Shown here piece after piece: positions 1 to 6,617 of a stretch of DNA of 8,698 nt (its first letter is position 1; each line of letters begins with the position of its first letter). A program made the position numbers and the translations under genes. Origin of the DNA: an uncultured Planctomycetaceae bacterium (GTDB lineage: Bacteria; Planctomycetota; Planctomycetia; Pirellulales; UBA1268); NCBI GenBank assembly GCA_937926325.1, contig CALAZQ010000291.1, forward strand, positions 1 to 8,698, given 5' to 3'. The notes beneath the pieces are model-generated. The model was not told where the DNA came from. It did not search any database and saw only the letters and a program-made list of their open reading frames with translations.

Positions 1-25
1 CAGCACGGCTGGCGGGCGGACGCTG

Positions 26-1702
26 TTACCGCGGCAAGATGCGGCGGGAGACCGGCTGGGCCAGGCTGTGGCCGGCGGCGTTGCGGGCCAGTTCCACTGC
101 GGCGGCCAGCGGGGCGTCGCCACCAATCTGCTTGCCGGCGGCGTCGGGGCGGCCGGTCTGCTGCACCCAGACGTCGGGCTCAACACCGACCCGGCTGTAG
201 GGCCGACCGGCGGGTGAGTAAAAGCTGGCGGTGGTCAGCCGCATGCCGACGCCGGCAATCTGCAGCGGAAAAATGCCCTGGATCGAGCCCTTGCCATAGC
301 TGCGAACCCCGACGATCCGGCCGCGGCCATGGTCGCGGATCGCACCGGCGAAGATCTCGCTCGAGCTGGCCGAGTCGCCATCGATCAGCACCGTCAGCGG
401 CAGCCGCCAGGTGCCGGGCTGGCTGGCGGTGTAGTTGAAGTCTTCCTCGGGGCTGCGGCCGCGGGTGGCCACCACCAGCCCCCGGTCGATGAACAGGTCA
501 GCCACATCGACGGCGGCAGACAGCAGCCCGCCGGGGTTGCCCCGCAGGTCGATCACCAGCGACCGCATGCCGGCCGAGTCGAGACGTCGCAGGGCGGCAT
601 CGAGGTCGGCTGCGGTTGTCTTCTGAAACGAGGTGATGTGCAGGTAGCCGACGCCCACGGTGCGGTCGATCAGCCGGATGTCTTCAATGCTGGGCACTTC
701 GACATGCTCGCGGCGGACGGTCATCGCCCGGGCGGGGCCGGCACTCCGCAGCACCGCGAGGGTCACCACCGAGCCTTCCGGCCCTTGAAGCAGCTGGGCC
801 GCGGCATCGACATGCATGCCGCCGATAGCCCGGCCAGCGATGCCGACAATGTGATCACCCCCCAGCAGGCCGGAGCGTTCGGCGGGGCTGCCGGGAATCA
901 CATGGACCACCAGCAGGCCGTCGTCGGCACTCTTCAGTTCGACGCCGAGGCCGACGAAGTTGCCCTCGATCTGGGCGTAGAGGTCGTTGAGCTGGCCGGT
1001 GGTGAGGAAGGCCGAGTATTCATCCAGACCACCGACCGCCGCCGCCGTCATCTCCAGCAGCGTGACGACCGGCGGGACGCCGACCGCCGAGTGGGCGGCG
1101 CGGGCGACCCAGGCAGCAATGGTTTCAGCTTCGGCCACGCTGCTGATGCCGCGTTCAGCCACGATCCGCTGCACATGGTCCCGGAACTGTTCAACCCGCT
1201 CGGGGGTGGCCTGGCGGGCATGCAGCCGGCAGAAGTCCGGGTCGGTGACCGCGACATCCATCGCCAGGCAGCCACGTTCGACGAGCCGGCGGAAGTCAGG
1301 CCGTTCCACATGATGCGAGGCGATCCGGTTGAGACACTCGGCGTAGAGCCGGCGGGCGTCGTTCTCAGTCAGCCGTGCCAGTTCCTGCTGATAGGCGAGT
1401 TCGGCCGAGCGGCGGGCGAGGTCGCAATGAATCTTCGCCAGGTCGTAGCGGGCGAACAGGTCGGGCGAGAGGGTGCCCTTCCGGGCGGCCGGCTCACAGA
1501 GGCTGACCAGTTCGGCCCACTGGCCGGCGGCCTCGAGCTTGGTTGAGCGAATCGCCAGGTCGTCGATTGAGACGTCCCCCGCCACCGGCACCACCGGCGG
1601 GGCGGCAACGACCGGGGCGGCGACCAGGCCCACCAGCACCGCGGCAAGCCAGCCCTGGCAGAGCCAGCGGGGCAGCCGCAGGCTTTGGGCGGCGGTGGGC
1701 AT
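26..1702 (-). CDS. S41 family C-terminal processing protease with PDZ domain, exported
   Basis: Predicted serine protease of the CtpA/Tsp (S41) family, which uses a Ser-Lys dyad to cleave proteins in the periplasm or cell envelope. Numbering is from the ATG at 1702 (558 aa). A signal peptide is visible: basic and aromatic residues near 10-15, a hydrophobic stretch about 18-31, and an Ala-rich cleavage region near 33-36. Residues about 40-220 are a helical region with no domain I recognise. A PDZ domain spans about 245-335 (GLGVEL start, PGSPAERSGL loop). The S41 core follows, with DLRGNPGG at 385-392, the nucleophile in DSASSSEI (Ser446 by alignment to Tsp) and the general base in SYGKGSIQ (Lys471); the 25-residue Ser-Lys spacing matches Tsp. 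A GTG at 1732 would add 10 residues before the signal peptide, so the ATG is preferred. Neither start has an SD. Divergent from the sigma factor gene. The family is secure; the substrate is unknown. Confidence 0.93.
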   Translation of the reverse strand: MPTAAQSLRLPRWLCQGWLAAVLVGLVAAPVVAAPPVVPVAGDVSIDDLAIRSTKLEAAGQWAELVSLCEPAARKGTLSPDLFARYDLAKIHCDLARRSAELAYQQELARLTENDARRLYAECLNRIASHHVERPDFRRLVERGCLAMDVAVTDPDFCRLHARQATPERVEQFRDHVQRIVAERGISSVAEAETIAAWVARAAHSAVGVPPVVTLLEMTAAAVGGLDEYSAFLTTGQLNDLYAQIEGNFVGLGVELKSADDGLLVVHVIPGSPAERSGLLGGDHIVGIAGRAIGGMHVDAAAQLLQGPEGSVVTLAVLRSAGPARAMTVRREHVEVPSIEDIRLIDRTVGVGYLHITSFQKTTAADLDAALRRLDSAGMRSLVIDLRGNPGGLLSAAVDVADLFIDRGLVVATRGRSPEEDFNYTASQPGTWRLPLTVLIDGDSASSSEIFAGAIRDHGRGRIVGVRSYGKGSIQGIFPLQIAGVGMRLTTASFYSPAGRPYSRVGVEPDVWVQQTGRPDAAGKQIGGDAPLAAAVELARNAAGHSLAQPVSRRILPR

Positions 1703-1799
1703 CGTCGCGATTGAGGGGGAGGTTGAGGGCACAGGCAGTCCGTTTGCTGGGCCGCAGTCGTGGGCGGCGGGGCTGCGGTCGATCCTGTGACCGCCTGCG

Positions 1800-1828
1800 A
1801 TTATGGATCACGTTTGGGGGCCGGTCAA
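1800..1828 (-). promoter_or_regulatory. sigma-70-like promoter for the S41 protease
   Basis: Read on the minus strand, TTGACC (1828-1823) is separated by exactly 17 bp from CATAAT (1805-1800). Each hexamer matches the housekeeping consensus at 5 of 6 positions. Initiation would fall near 1793, leaving a leader of about 90 nt to the ATG at 1702. It lies in the divergent gap between the protease and the sigma factor and points at the protease. I found no comparable hexamer pair directed at the sigma factor. Predicted from sequence only. Confidence 0.6.
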
Positions 1829-1980
1829 AATTCGGGCCAGCTGCCGCGACGGCCTTCGCCGGCTGGCGGCCGGCATGGTCGGCCTGATTGTTATGACCCG
1901 TTTTTTCAGTTGCCCGGCGACGTTTCCAGCGACACGTTGGTAGGATGCAGGAAAAGGTTTTTTCTCCCACCGTGTGCTCC

Positions 1981-2628
1981 ATGACCGCTTCCCGCGACAG
2001 TGCGGAACCGACTGATGCTGCTCCGCAGACGCTCGTTCTGCTCGACCGTGCCCGGCAGGGGGATGCCGCGGCGGTCAATGGGCTGCTGGCCCGTCACCGG
2101 GCGGCGATTCGGCGGATGATCGACCACCGGCTTGACCGGGTGGTGCAGCGGCGGGTCGATGCCAGTGACATCGTGCAGGATGTGCTGCTGGAGGCGAACC
2201 GGCGGCTGGGTGACTATCTGGCCAACCCGACGATGCCGTTTCAGCTCTGGCTGCGGCACATGGCCCGCGATCGGGTGATCGATGCCCACCGGAGGCACCG
2301 GGTGGCGGCCTCCCGCAGCCTCGATCGCGAGGTGCCGCTTGAGTCACCGGCCGACGCCGATGGCTCGCAGACCGATCTGGCCGACGGCCTGGCAGACCGC
2401 GAGCTGACCCCGGCGGCGGTGGCCACCTGGCATGAACTGGAGCGGCGGTTTGCGACGGCGGTGGAGCAGCTGGACGAGGCCGACCGCCAGATTGTGCTGC
2501 TGCGGCATTTTGAGCATCTTTCCACCGCCGAGGCGGCTGAGGTGCTGGGGCTGTCGAAGCCGGCCGTCGGCATGCGGTACCTGCGTGCGATGCGGCGGCT
2601 GCGGGTGCTGCTCGACGGGGTGGAATAA
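1981..2628 (+). CDS. ECF-type RNA polymerase sigma factor, planctomycete style
   Basis: Extracytoplasmic-function sigma factor that would direct RNA polymerase to a dedicated promoter set. From the ATG at 1981 it is 215 aa. The sigma-2 region covers about 20-108: RRVDASDIVQDVLLEA (58-72) contains the core-binding and -10-recognition helices, followed by PFQLWLRHMARDRVIDAHRR. An acidic linker runs about 115-145. Sigma-4 covers about 155-210, with LSTAEAAEVLGLSKPAVGMR (180-199) as the -35-binding helix-turn-helix. The RVDASDIVQ and MPFQLWLR signatures are typical of the expanded planctomycete ECF groups. An in-frame ATG at 1945 would add 12 residues of unremarkable sequence; neither start has a well-spaced SD, so the choice is uncertain. 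No anti-sigma factor is adjacent. A Ser/Thr kinase follows on the same strand 288 bp later, an arrangement known for planctomycete ECFs, where phosphorylation is thought to replace an anti-sigma switch. Confidence 0.92.
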   Translation: MTASRDSAEPTDAAPQTLVLLDRARQGDAAAVNGLLARHRAAIRRMIDHRLDRVVQRRVDASDIVQDVLLEANRRLGDYLANPTMPFQLWLRHMARDRVIDAHRRHRVAASRSLDREVPLESPADADGSQTDLADGLADRELTPAAVATWHELERRFATAVEQLDEADRQIVLLRHFEHLSTAEAAEVLGLSKPAVGMRYLRAMRRLRVLLDGVE

Positions 2629-2916
2629 TTCACCACGAATCCGCGAAGGAAGAAGACGAATCAGGCCGCACCCCATCCCACGGGAAGCCAGGAGCGGAAG
2701 CGACTGGACAAGCGTCAGGTTTGATGCAGCGTCCTGAATCACCTCGTCCGCCGGCTTCCGCCTGGCGGCTTCCAGCGTGCAGCCACGCGTTTTCCGCTGC
2801 CACCCCTACCGTCGGCTTCCGTGTTCGCACCCAGAGCCCGGCAGATCGCCAACCGCGGGCGACTGGCTACCATGTCTGGTGGGCGACAGTCTTTCCTTTG
2901 GTGAGCCACAGCGAGC
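2629..2916 (+). other. intergenic spacer between sigma factor and kinase
   Basis: This 288-bp gap contains no convincing gene. The octamer CGGCTTCC occurs three times (2752-2759, 2766-2773, 2813-2820); the first two are 14 bp apart. The early part (2635-2660) has loosely spaced ACGAA/GCGAA words. I see no AT-rich promoter pair and no hairpin followed by a T-run, so co-transcription of sigma factor and kinase remains possible. In-frame stops rule out a simple N-terminal extension of the kinase: a TGA lies at 2902-2904 in its frame. Confidence 0.4.
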
Positions 2917-4635
2917 GTGAGCACGGCACTGCGAAAAACCCGGGCGGTCGATACCGAGCTGTCGGCCGAGGCCGAAGAGCGGCTGGCCGGGCTGCTGGAA
3001 GAGCTGACCGAGCAGGTGGGCGAGCGGGCCCATGACCGGCTGGAAGGCCTCTGCCGCGAGCACCCCGACCTGGCCGGCCAGCTGCGAGAACTCTTCGCCA
3101 CCATCTCGATGACCGACGCAGTGGCCTATGAGTCGACCATCATTCAGCCGGCCGGTGATCTCAGCCGCCGCGGTGGTCGCGAGAGCCCGGCGGGGCCGGC
3201 TGCCGGCGACAGTTTCGTGCCCGGCGTCACGCCGCTGCCGGCCCGGTTCGGCGACTATGAACTGCTTGAGGAACTCGGCCGCGGCGGCATGGGCATCGTC
3301 TATCGGGCGGTGCAGCTGAGTCTGGGCCGGGTGGTGGCCATCAAGATGCTGCTGCGGCGGGATCTGGCCAGCCACGCCGACCTGGCCCGGTTTCGCAGTG
3401 AGGCCGAGGCGGCTGCCCGGCTGGATCATCCTGGCATCGTGCCGATTTTCGAGGTCGGCGAGCATGACGGCCATCCTTTTTATTCGATGCGGTTCATCGA
3501 GGGGACGACGCTGGCCAAGCGGCTGCAGGCCGGGCCGATGCCGCCGCGGGAGGGGGCCGAACTGCTGGCCCGGGTGGCCGAGGCGGTGCAGGCAGCCCAT
3601 TCCCGAGGGGTACTGCACCGCGACCTGAAGCCGTCGAACATCCTGATTGATACCGCTGGCAAGCCGCATGTGTCTGACTTTGGTCTGGCCAAGCGGCTGG
3701 AAGACGACCAGACGATGACCCACACCGGGGCGATTATCGGTACGCCCTGCTACATGTCACCCGAGCAGGCGGCCGGCAGCCGGGGCGATGTCGGCCCGGC
3801 CAGCGACATCTGGAGCCTGGGGGCGATCCTCTATCAGGTGCTGGTCCACCGGCCACCGTTTCAGGCCTCGAGCCCGATGGACACCCTCTTGGCGGTGCTT
3901 GAACTCGACCCGCCGATGCCGCGGTCGATCGACCGCCAGGTGGACCGCGACCTGGAAATGATTGCCCTGAAGACCCTGCAGAAGCCGCAGGACCTGCGGT
4001 ATGCGACGGCGGGCGATCTGGCGGCCGACCTGCGGGCCTTTCTGGCGGGTGAGTCGGTGGCGGCCCGTCGCGGCGGGCTGTTGGATGTGGCCAGCCGGCT
4101 GCTTCGCGAAACCCACCATGCGGTGGTGCTCGAGAACTGGGGCCTGCTCTGGATGTGGCACTCGGTGGTGGTGCTGATCCTGTCGGTCATCACCGACGTG
4201 CTGGCCTGGCAAGGGGTGGAGAGCCGCTGGCCCTATGTGGTGCTCTGGACCGGGGGGCTGGCCCTCTGGGCGCCGATCTTCTGGGCACTGCGGCACCGGG
4301 CCGGGCCGGTGACCGCGGTCGAGCGGCAGGTGGCCCACATCTGGGGCGGCACGATGATTGCCAGCATGCTGCTCTTCTCGGTCGAAGAACTGCTGGGCCT
4401 GCCGGTGCTCAAGCTGTCGCCGGTGCTGGCCCTGCTGGCCGGGCTGATGTTCTTCGCCAAGGCGGGCATTCTGTCGGGCGCCTTCTACATTCAAGCGGTG
4501 GCTCTGTTCGCGACGGCGCTGGTGATGTGCGGCCTGCCCCAGTTTCAGCACATTCTGTTCGGTCTGATCAGCGGCGGCTGCTTCTTTCTGCCGGGGCTGA
4601 AGTACTACCGGCAGCGGACCGAGGCGAGGCGGTAG
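2917..4635 (+). CDS. Ser/Thr protein kinase (Hanks type) with C-terminal membrane domain
   Basis: Eukaryote-like protein kinase of 572 aa. The GTG start is the first possible start after the in-frame stop at 2902. Residues about 12-65 are a helical, charged segment ([19 protein letters not shown]) common ahead of planctomycete kinases. The kinase domain spans about 114-376 and keeps all key residues: GRGGMG loop 121-126, Lys143 (VVAIK), Glu162, HRDLKPSN 234-241 with catalytic Asp236 and Asn241, DFG 254-256, SPE 281-283 and Asp297 in SDIWSLG. It should therefore be active. Residues about 410-560 hold five or six hydrophobic segments (about 411-430, 438-457, 476-490, 500-515, 522-540, 545-560), so the kinase domain is cytoplasmic and membrane anchored. 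There are no PASTA, WD40 or TPR sensor domains. The upstream ECF sigma factor is the obvious candidate partner. The signal sensed is unknown. Confidence 0.93.
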   Translation: MSTALRKTRAVDTELSAEAEERLAGLLEELTEQVGERAHDRLEGLCREHPDLAGQLRELFATISMTDAVAYESTIIQPAGDLSRRGGRESPAGPAAGDSFVPGVTPLPARFGDYELLEELGRGGMGIVYRAVQLSLGRVVAIKMLLRRDLASHADLARFRSEAEAAARLDHPGIVPIFEVGEHDGHPFYSMRFIEGTTLAKRLQAGPMPPREGAELLARVAEAVQAAHSRGVLHRDLKPSNILIDTAGKPHVSDFGLAKRLEDDQTMTHTGAIIGTPCYMSPEQAAGSRGDVGPASDIWSLGAILYQVLVHRPPFQASSPMDTLLAVLELDPPMPRSIDRQVDRDLEMIALKTLQKPQDLRYATAGDLAADLRAFLAGESVAARRGGLLDVASRLLRETHHAVVLENWGLLWMWHSVVVLILSVITDVLAWQGVESRWPYVVLWTGGLALWAPIFWALRHRAGPVTAVERQVAHIWGGTMIASMLLFSVEELLGLPVLKLSPVLALLAGLMFFAKAGILSGAFYIQAVALFATALVMCGLPQFQHILFGLISGGCFFLPGLKYYRQRTEARR

Positions 4636-4708
4636 GACACCTCCTTTGAGACGCGTGGGCTCGCCGCGGCCCCAAGCCGGCTGCCGATAATCGACTATTA
4701 ATTTTGCC

Positions 4709-4737
4709 TTGAAAATACGGAGCGGATTCCTTATTTT
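4709..4737 (+). promoter_or_regulatory. promoter embedded in the palindrome, reading into the ATPase
   Basis: TTGAAA (4709-4714, 5 of 6 to the -35 consensus) and TATTTT (4732-4737, 4 of 6 to the -10) are separated by exactly 17 bp. An AT-rich stretch (4696-4705) just upstream resembles an UP element. Initiation would fall near 4744, leaving only about 3 nt before the ATG at 4747, so the mRNA would be effectively leaderless. Predicted from sequence only. Confidence 0.55.
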
Positions 4738-4740
4738 CAA
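4712..4740 (-). promoter_or_regulatory. mirror-image promoter reading leftward from the palindrome
   Basis: Because the arms are inverted copies, the minus strand carries the same elements: TTGAAA (4740-4735), a 17-bp spacer, and TATTTT (4717-4712). A transcript would start near 4705 and run antisense into the 3' end of the kinase gene. I see no credible ORF for it, so it may be an antisense RNA, a non-productive start, or just a by-product of operator symmetry. Confidence 0.35.
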
Positions 4741-4746
4741 GGCAGA

Positions 4747-5910
4747 ATGATTCTGCGTCGTCTTACTTCGCTGCTGGTTGGTCGCCTCGCGAGCACGTCC
4801 GCCGTGGCCCTGCTCGGTTCTCGCCAGGTCGGCAAAACCACACTCGCCCTCGGGTTCGATCCGGGCAAACCAAAACACTATCTCGACCTCGAGCGGCCTT
4901 CGGACCTTGCCAAGCTCGCTGATCCTGAGTTGTACCTCACCGGTTTTCGGAACCAGTTGGTGATCCTCGACGAGGTGCAGTGCCTGCCCGAACTGTTTCC
5001 CGTGCTGCGAAGTCTGATCGACAGCCGCCGCCGCGCGGGAGAACAGCACTGCCAGTTTCTGCTGCTCGGGTCGGCGTCCCCAAAACTGCTGCAGCAGACC
5101 GCCGAAACCCTTGCCGGTCGGATCAGCTATCTTGAGCTCACTCCCTTTCAGCTTCTTGAAGTTCCGCAGCCACGGCAAGCCTTGCCGACGCACTGGGAAC
5201 GCGGTGGCTATCCCGACAGTTATCTCGCTGCGGATGCCGCAACATCGCTCCAGTGGCGGCATGACTTCATCACCAGTTACATCGAACGCTATCTGCCGCA
5301 GCAGGGCATTCTGGTGACACCGGTGGTGTTGCGGCGGCTGTGTACCATGCTGGCCCACCACCAGGGTGCCACGCTCAACGTCAGCAGGCTGGCCGCTTCG
5401 CTGGGAATTGATGGCAAAACAGTCCGTCGGTATCTCGACCTGCTTGAGGGCCTGTTTTTAGTTCGTTCCTTGCCTCCCTGGAGCCGCAATGCCGGCAAGC
5501 GGCTGGTGAAGGCTGCCAAGGTCTATTGGCGGGACAGCGGCATCCTCCATGCACTCGCCGGGCTGGCCGACCTCGAGCAGGTGTTGGGGCATCCCCTTTG
5601 CGGGGCGTCATGGGAAGGCTATTGCATCGAGCAAATCATCGGCAGCCTGTCTCCCGACTGTCTGGTCAGCCACTACCGTACGCATGCCGGTGCCGAGGTT
5701 GACCTGGTTGTGGAAACGCCTGCGGGTGAGGTGCTTGCCATCGAAATCAAGCGAACGCTTTCCCCGAAGCTGACACCGGGGCTGCGGGAAAGCCTGGAGA
5801 CACTTCGGGCTGATCGGGGCGTCATTGTGATTCCCGAAGGCGAGGCCTATCCGCTGTCGGAACGGGTGACCGCAACCGGGTTGTGGGCGTTTCTCAAGTC
5901 CCTGCGGTGA
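4747..5910 (+). CDS. AAA_14/DUF4143 ATPase with winged helix and PD-(D/E)XK-like domain
   Basis: P-loop ATPase of 387 aa, the usual length for this family, whose biological role is not established. The MILRRL start leading straight into the P-loop is typical, supporting this ATG. Walker A is GSRQVGKT (24-31), Walker B LVILDEVQ (71-78), and a sensor-1-like LLLGSAS lies at 105-111. The family signatures ELTPFQLLEV (130-139) and RGGYPDSYL (152-160) follow. Residues about 195-245 look like a winged helix (NVSRLAASLGIDGKTVRRYL, 211-230). The C-terminal DUF4143 region (about 250-387) keeps residues expected of a PD-(D/E)XK fold: Glu290 (SWEGYCIEQ), Asp319 (GAEVDLV) and E333-I-K335. The gene is lower in G+C than its neighbours and is preceded by a 48-bp palindrome, which suggests horizontal transfer. 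It ends 6 bp from the convergent NusG-like gene. Family confidence is high; nuclease activity and any defence or mobile role are inference. Confidence 0.93.
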   Translation: MILRRLTSLLVGRLASTSAVALLGSRQVGKTTLALGFDPGKPKHYLDLERPSDLAKLADPELYLTGFRNQLVILDEVQCLPELFPVLRSLIDSRRRAGEQHCQFLLLGSASPKLLQQTAETLAGRISYLELTPFQLLEVPQPRQALPTHWERGGYPDSYLAADAATSLQWRHDFITSYIERYLPQQGILVTPVVLRRLCTMLAHHQGATLNVSRLAASLGIDGKTVRRYLDLLEGLFLVRSLPPWSRNAGKRLVKAAKVYWRDSGILHALAGLADLEQVLGHPLCGASWEGYCIEQIIGSLSPDCLVSHYRTHAGAEVDLVVETPAGEVLAIEIKRTLSPKLTPGLRESLETLRADRGVIVIPEGEAYPLSERVTATGLWAFLKSLR

Positions 5911-5916
5911 TCGCCT

Positions 5917-6480
5917 TCACCCGATGGCTTCCAGATCGACGTCCTCGAGTTCCACCGACGCTCCCTGGTTGAGGAATTGCACGGCGACGACCAGCCGCTG
6001 GCTGCCCTGCCGCCGGACCACGGTTCCCTCGAGGCCGCGCAGGGGGCCGCCGCGGACGCGAACCTGGCGGCCGGGTTCGATGCGGGCCTCGGGGGTGAGT
6101 GGCTGGTCGGTGTCGATCAGCTGCTTGATCGCCCGCAGATCGGTGACGAGCCGCCGCTCGTCCACAATCGGCAGCCAGCGGGCAATGGTGTTGGTGGCGA
6201 GCGCCGCCCGCCGCTGGTCGTCATCGACCCGGGCGAAGACATAGCCGGCAAACAGCGGCACAAATGACTCACGGGCCCGGCCCCCGGGCGACCGCAGCCG
6301 CCGCCTGATCAGCGGGGCGTAGAAGGGTACCGCCGCCGCCACGAGCTTTCGCATCAGATCCTTTTCACGCCGCGACAGGGTATAAAACGCCACCCAGCGG
6401 GCAGCCTCGGCGTCAGCCGGCGGCGGTCCGTCGAGCAGGTCGGCAGGAAAGATGTCGGGCTGCGGCGGCAGAATGGGCAT
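5917..6480 (-). CDS. NusG-like transcription elongation/antitermination factor (NGN + KOW)
   Basis: Specialised NusG paralog of 187 aa from the ATG at 6480; a TTG at 6489 would add three residues and neither has an SD. After a Pro-rich tail (about 1-25), the NGN domain, which binds the RNA polymerase clamp, spans about 28-125, with RWVAFYTLSRREKDLMRKL (28-46) and VPLFAGYVFARV (74-85) as signatures. The KOW domain covers about 134-168 (EPGRQVRVRGGPLRGLEGTV). The sequence diverges from housekeeping NusG, and no secE or ribosomal protein genes flank it, so it is more likely a locus-specific factor of the RfaH/UpxY/LoaP kind. Such factors often control long polysaccharide or envelope operons; here the neighbour is a divergent membrane protein possibly related to glycosylation, which fits but does not prove it. 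The target operon is not visible. Confidence 0.88.
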   Translation of the reverse strand: MPILPPQPDIFPADLLDGPPPADAEAARWVAFYTLSRREKDLMRKLVAAAVPFYAPLIRRRLRSPGGRARESFVPLFAGYVFARVDDDQRRAALATNTIARWLPIVDERRLVTDLRAIKQLIDTDQPLTPEARIEPGRQVRVRGGPLRGLEGTVVRRQGSQRLVVAVQFLNQGASVELEDVDLEAIG

Positions 6481-6520
6481 CGGATGCAATTGTCTGGTGG
6501 CGCTGCGGCGAGCGGTCCCT

Positions 6521-6551
6521 ATCGTATCGTGCCGTCGGCGGCTGGCCGCAA
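6521..6551 (-). promoter_or_regulatory. weak candidate promoter for the NusG-like gene
   Basis: On the minus strand TTGCGG (6551-6546) precedes TACGAT (6526-6521) by 19 bp. The hexamers match the consensus at 4 positions each and the spacing is longer than ideal. A start near 6514 would give a leader of about 34 nt before the ATG at 6480. It is the best candidate in the 137-bp divergent gap, but could be chance. Confidence 0.25.
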
Positions 6552-6601
6552 CGGGCGGCGGCCCACCTTCTGCCTGGTCAGCCCCTCGGCCGCCACAGCC
6601 G

Positions 6602-6610
6602 TGCTATTCT
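6602..6610 (+). promoter_or_regulatory. candidate extended -10 promoter for the TMTC-like gene
   Basis: TG-N-TATTCT (6602-6610) is an extended -10 motif (TATTCT is 4 of 6 to TATAAT) without a recognisable -35. The expected start falls at about 6617, one base before the ATG at 6618, so the transcript would be leaderless. This agrees with the absence of any SD: the bases before the ATG are a T-run. Confidence 0.35.
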
Positions 6611-6617
6611 TTTTTTC

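Larger units (their letters stand above)
4701..4748. repeat. 48-bp near-perfect palindrome overlapping the ATPase start codon
   Basis: Outer arms 4701-4717 and 4732-4748 are inverted copies, 16 of 17 Watson-Crick; the exception (T4704/G4745) would be a G-U wobble in RNA. After one mismatch (4718/4731) the symmetry resumes with GGAG (4719-4722) facing TTCC (4727-4730), around the loop CGGA (4723-4726). Each arm also contains a weaker 16-bp dyad, ATTTT-N6-(A/G)AAT-like, with centres 32 bp apart, about three helical turns. The right arm includes AAGG and the first two bases of the ATG at 4747. It could be an operator, an RNA hairpin, or both; no T-run follows it, so a terminator is unlikely. Confidence 0.9.

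Noticed and set aside
329..1546. A 405-codon plus-strand open frame antisense to the S41 protease.
   Set aside because: The opposite strand encodes a protease with signal peptide, PDZ domain and catalytic dyad; this frame is the low-complexity mirror of it.
1751..1779. Hairpin in the protease leader, CCGCAG (1752-1757) against CTGCGG (1773-1778).
   Set aside because: A six-pair stem with a 15-nt loop is expected by chance at this G+C, and no riboswitch or attenuator features accompany it.
2635..2660. ACGAA/GCGAA words after the sigma factor, resembling a degenerate intergenic repeat.
   Set aside because: Only three short words with unequal spacing (8 and 13 bp); too little to call a repeat.
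2752..2820. Three copies of CGGCTTCC as a possible operator array.
   Set aside because: Spacing is irregular (14 and 47 bp), the word is GC-rich, and it is not next to a recognisable promoter; kept only as a note in the spacer entry.
2825..2835. TTCG-containing stretch resembling a tRNA T-loop.
   Set aside because: It lacks the invariant A of GTTCRA and no matching acceptor, anticodon or D arms could be found around it.
4655..4685. Possible terminator after the kinase gene, around CGGC-CCCAA-GCCG.
   Set aside because: The stem is only four pairs, extension fails, and no T-run follows directly.
3757..5361. A 534-codon open frame on the minus strand across the kinase 3' end and the ATPase 5' half.
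   Set aside because: It is antisense to two genes with clear domains, is rich in Gln, Arg, His and Pro as expected of a GC-rich shadow frame, and matches no family I recognise.
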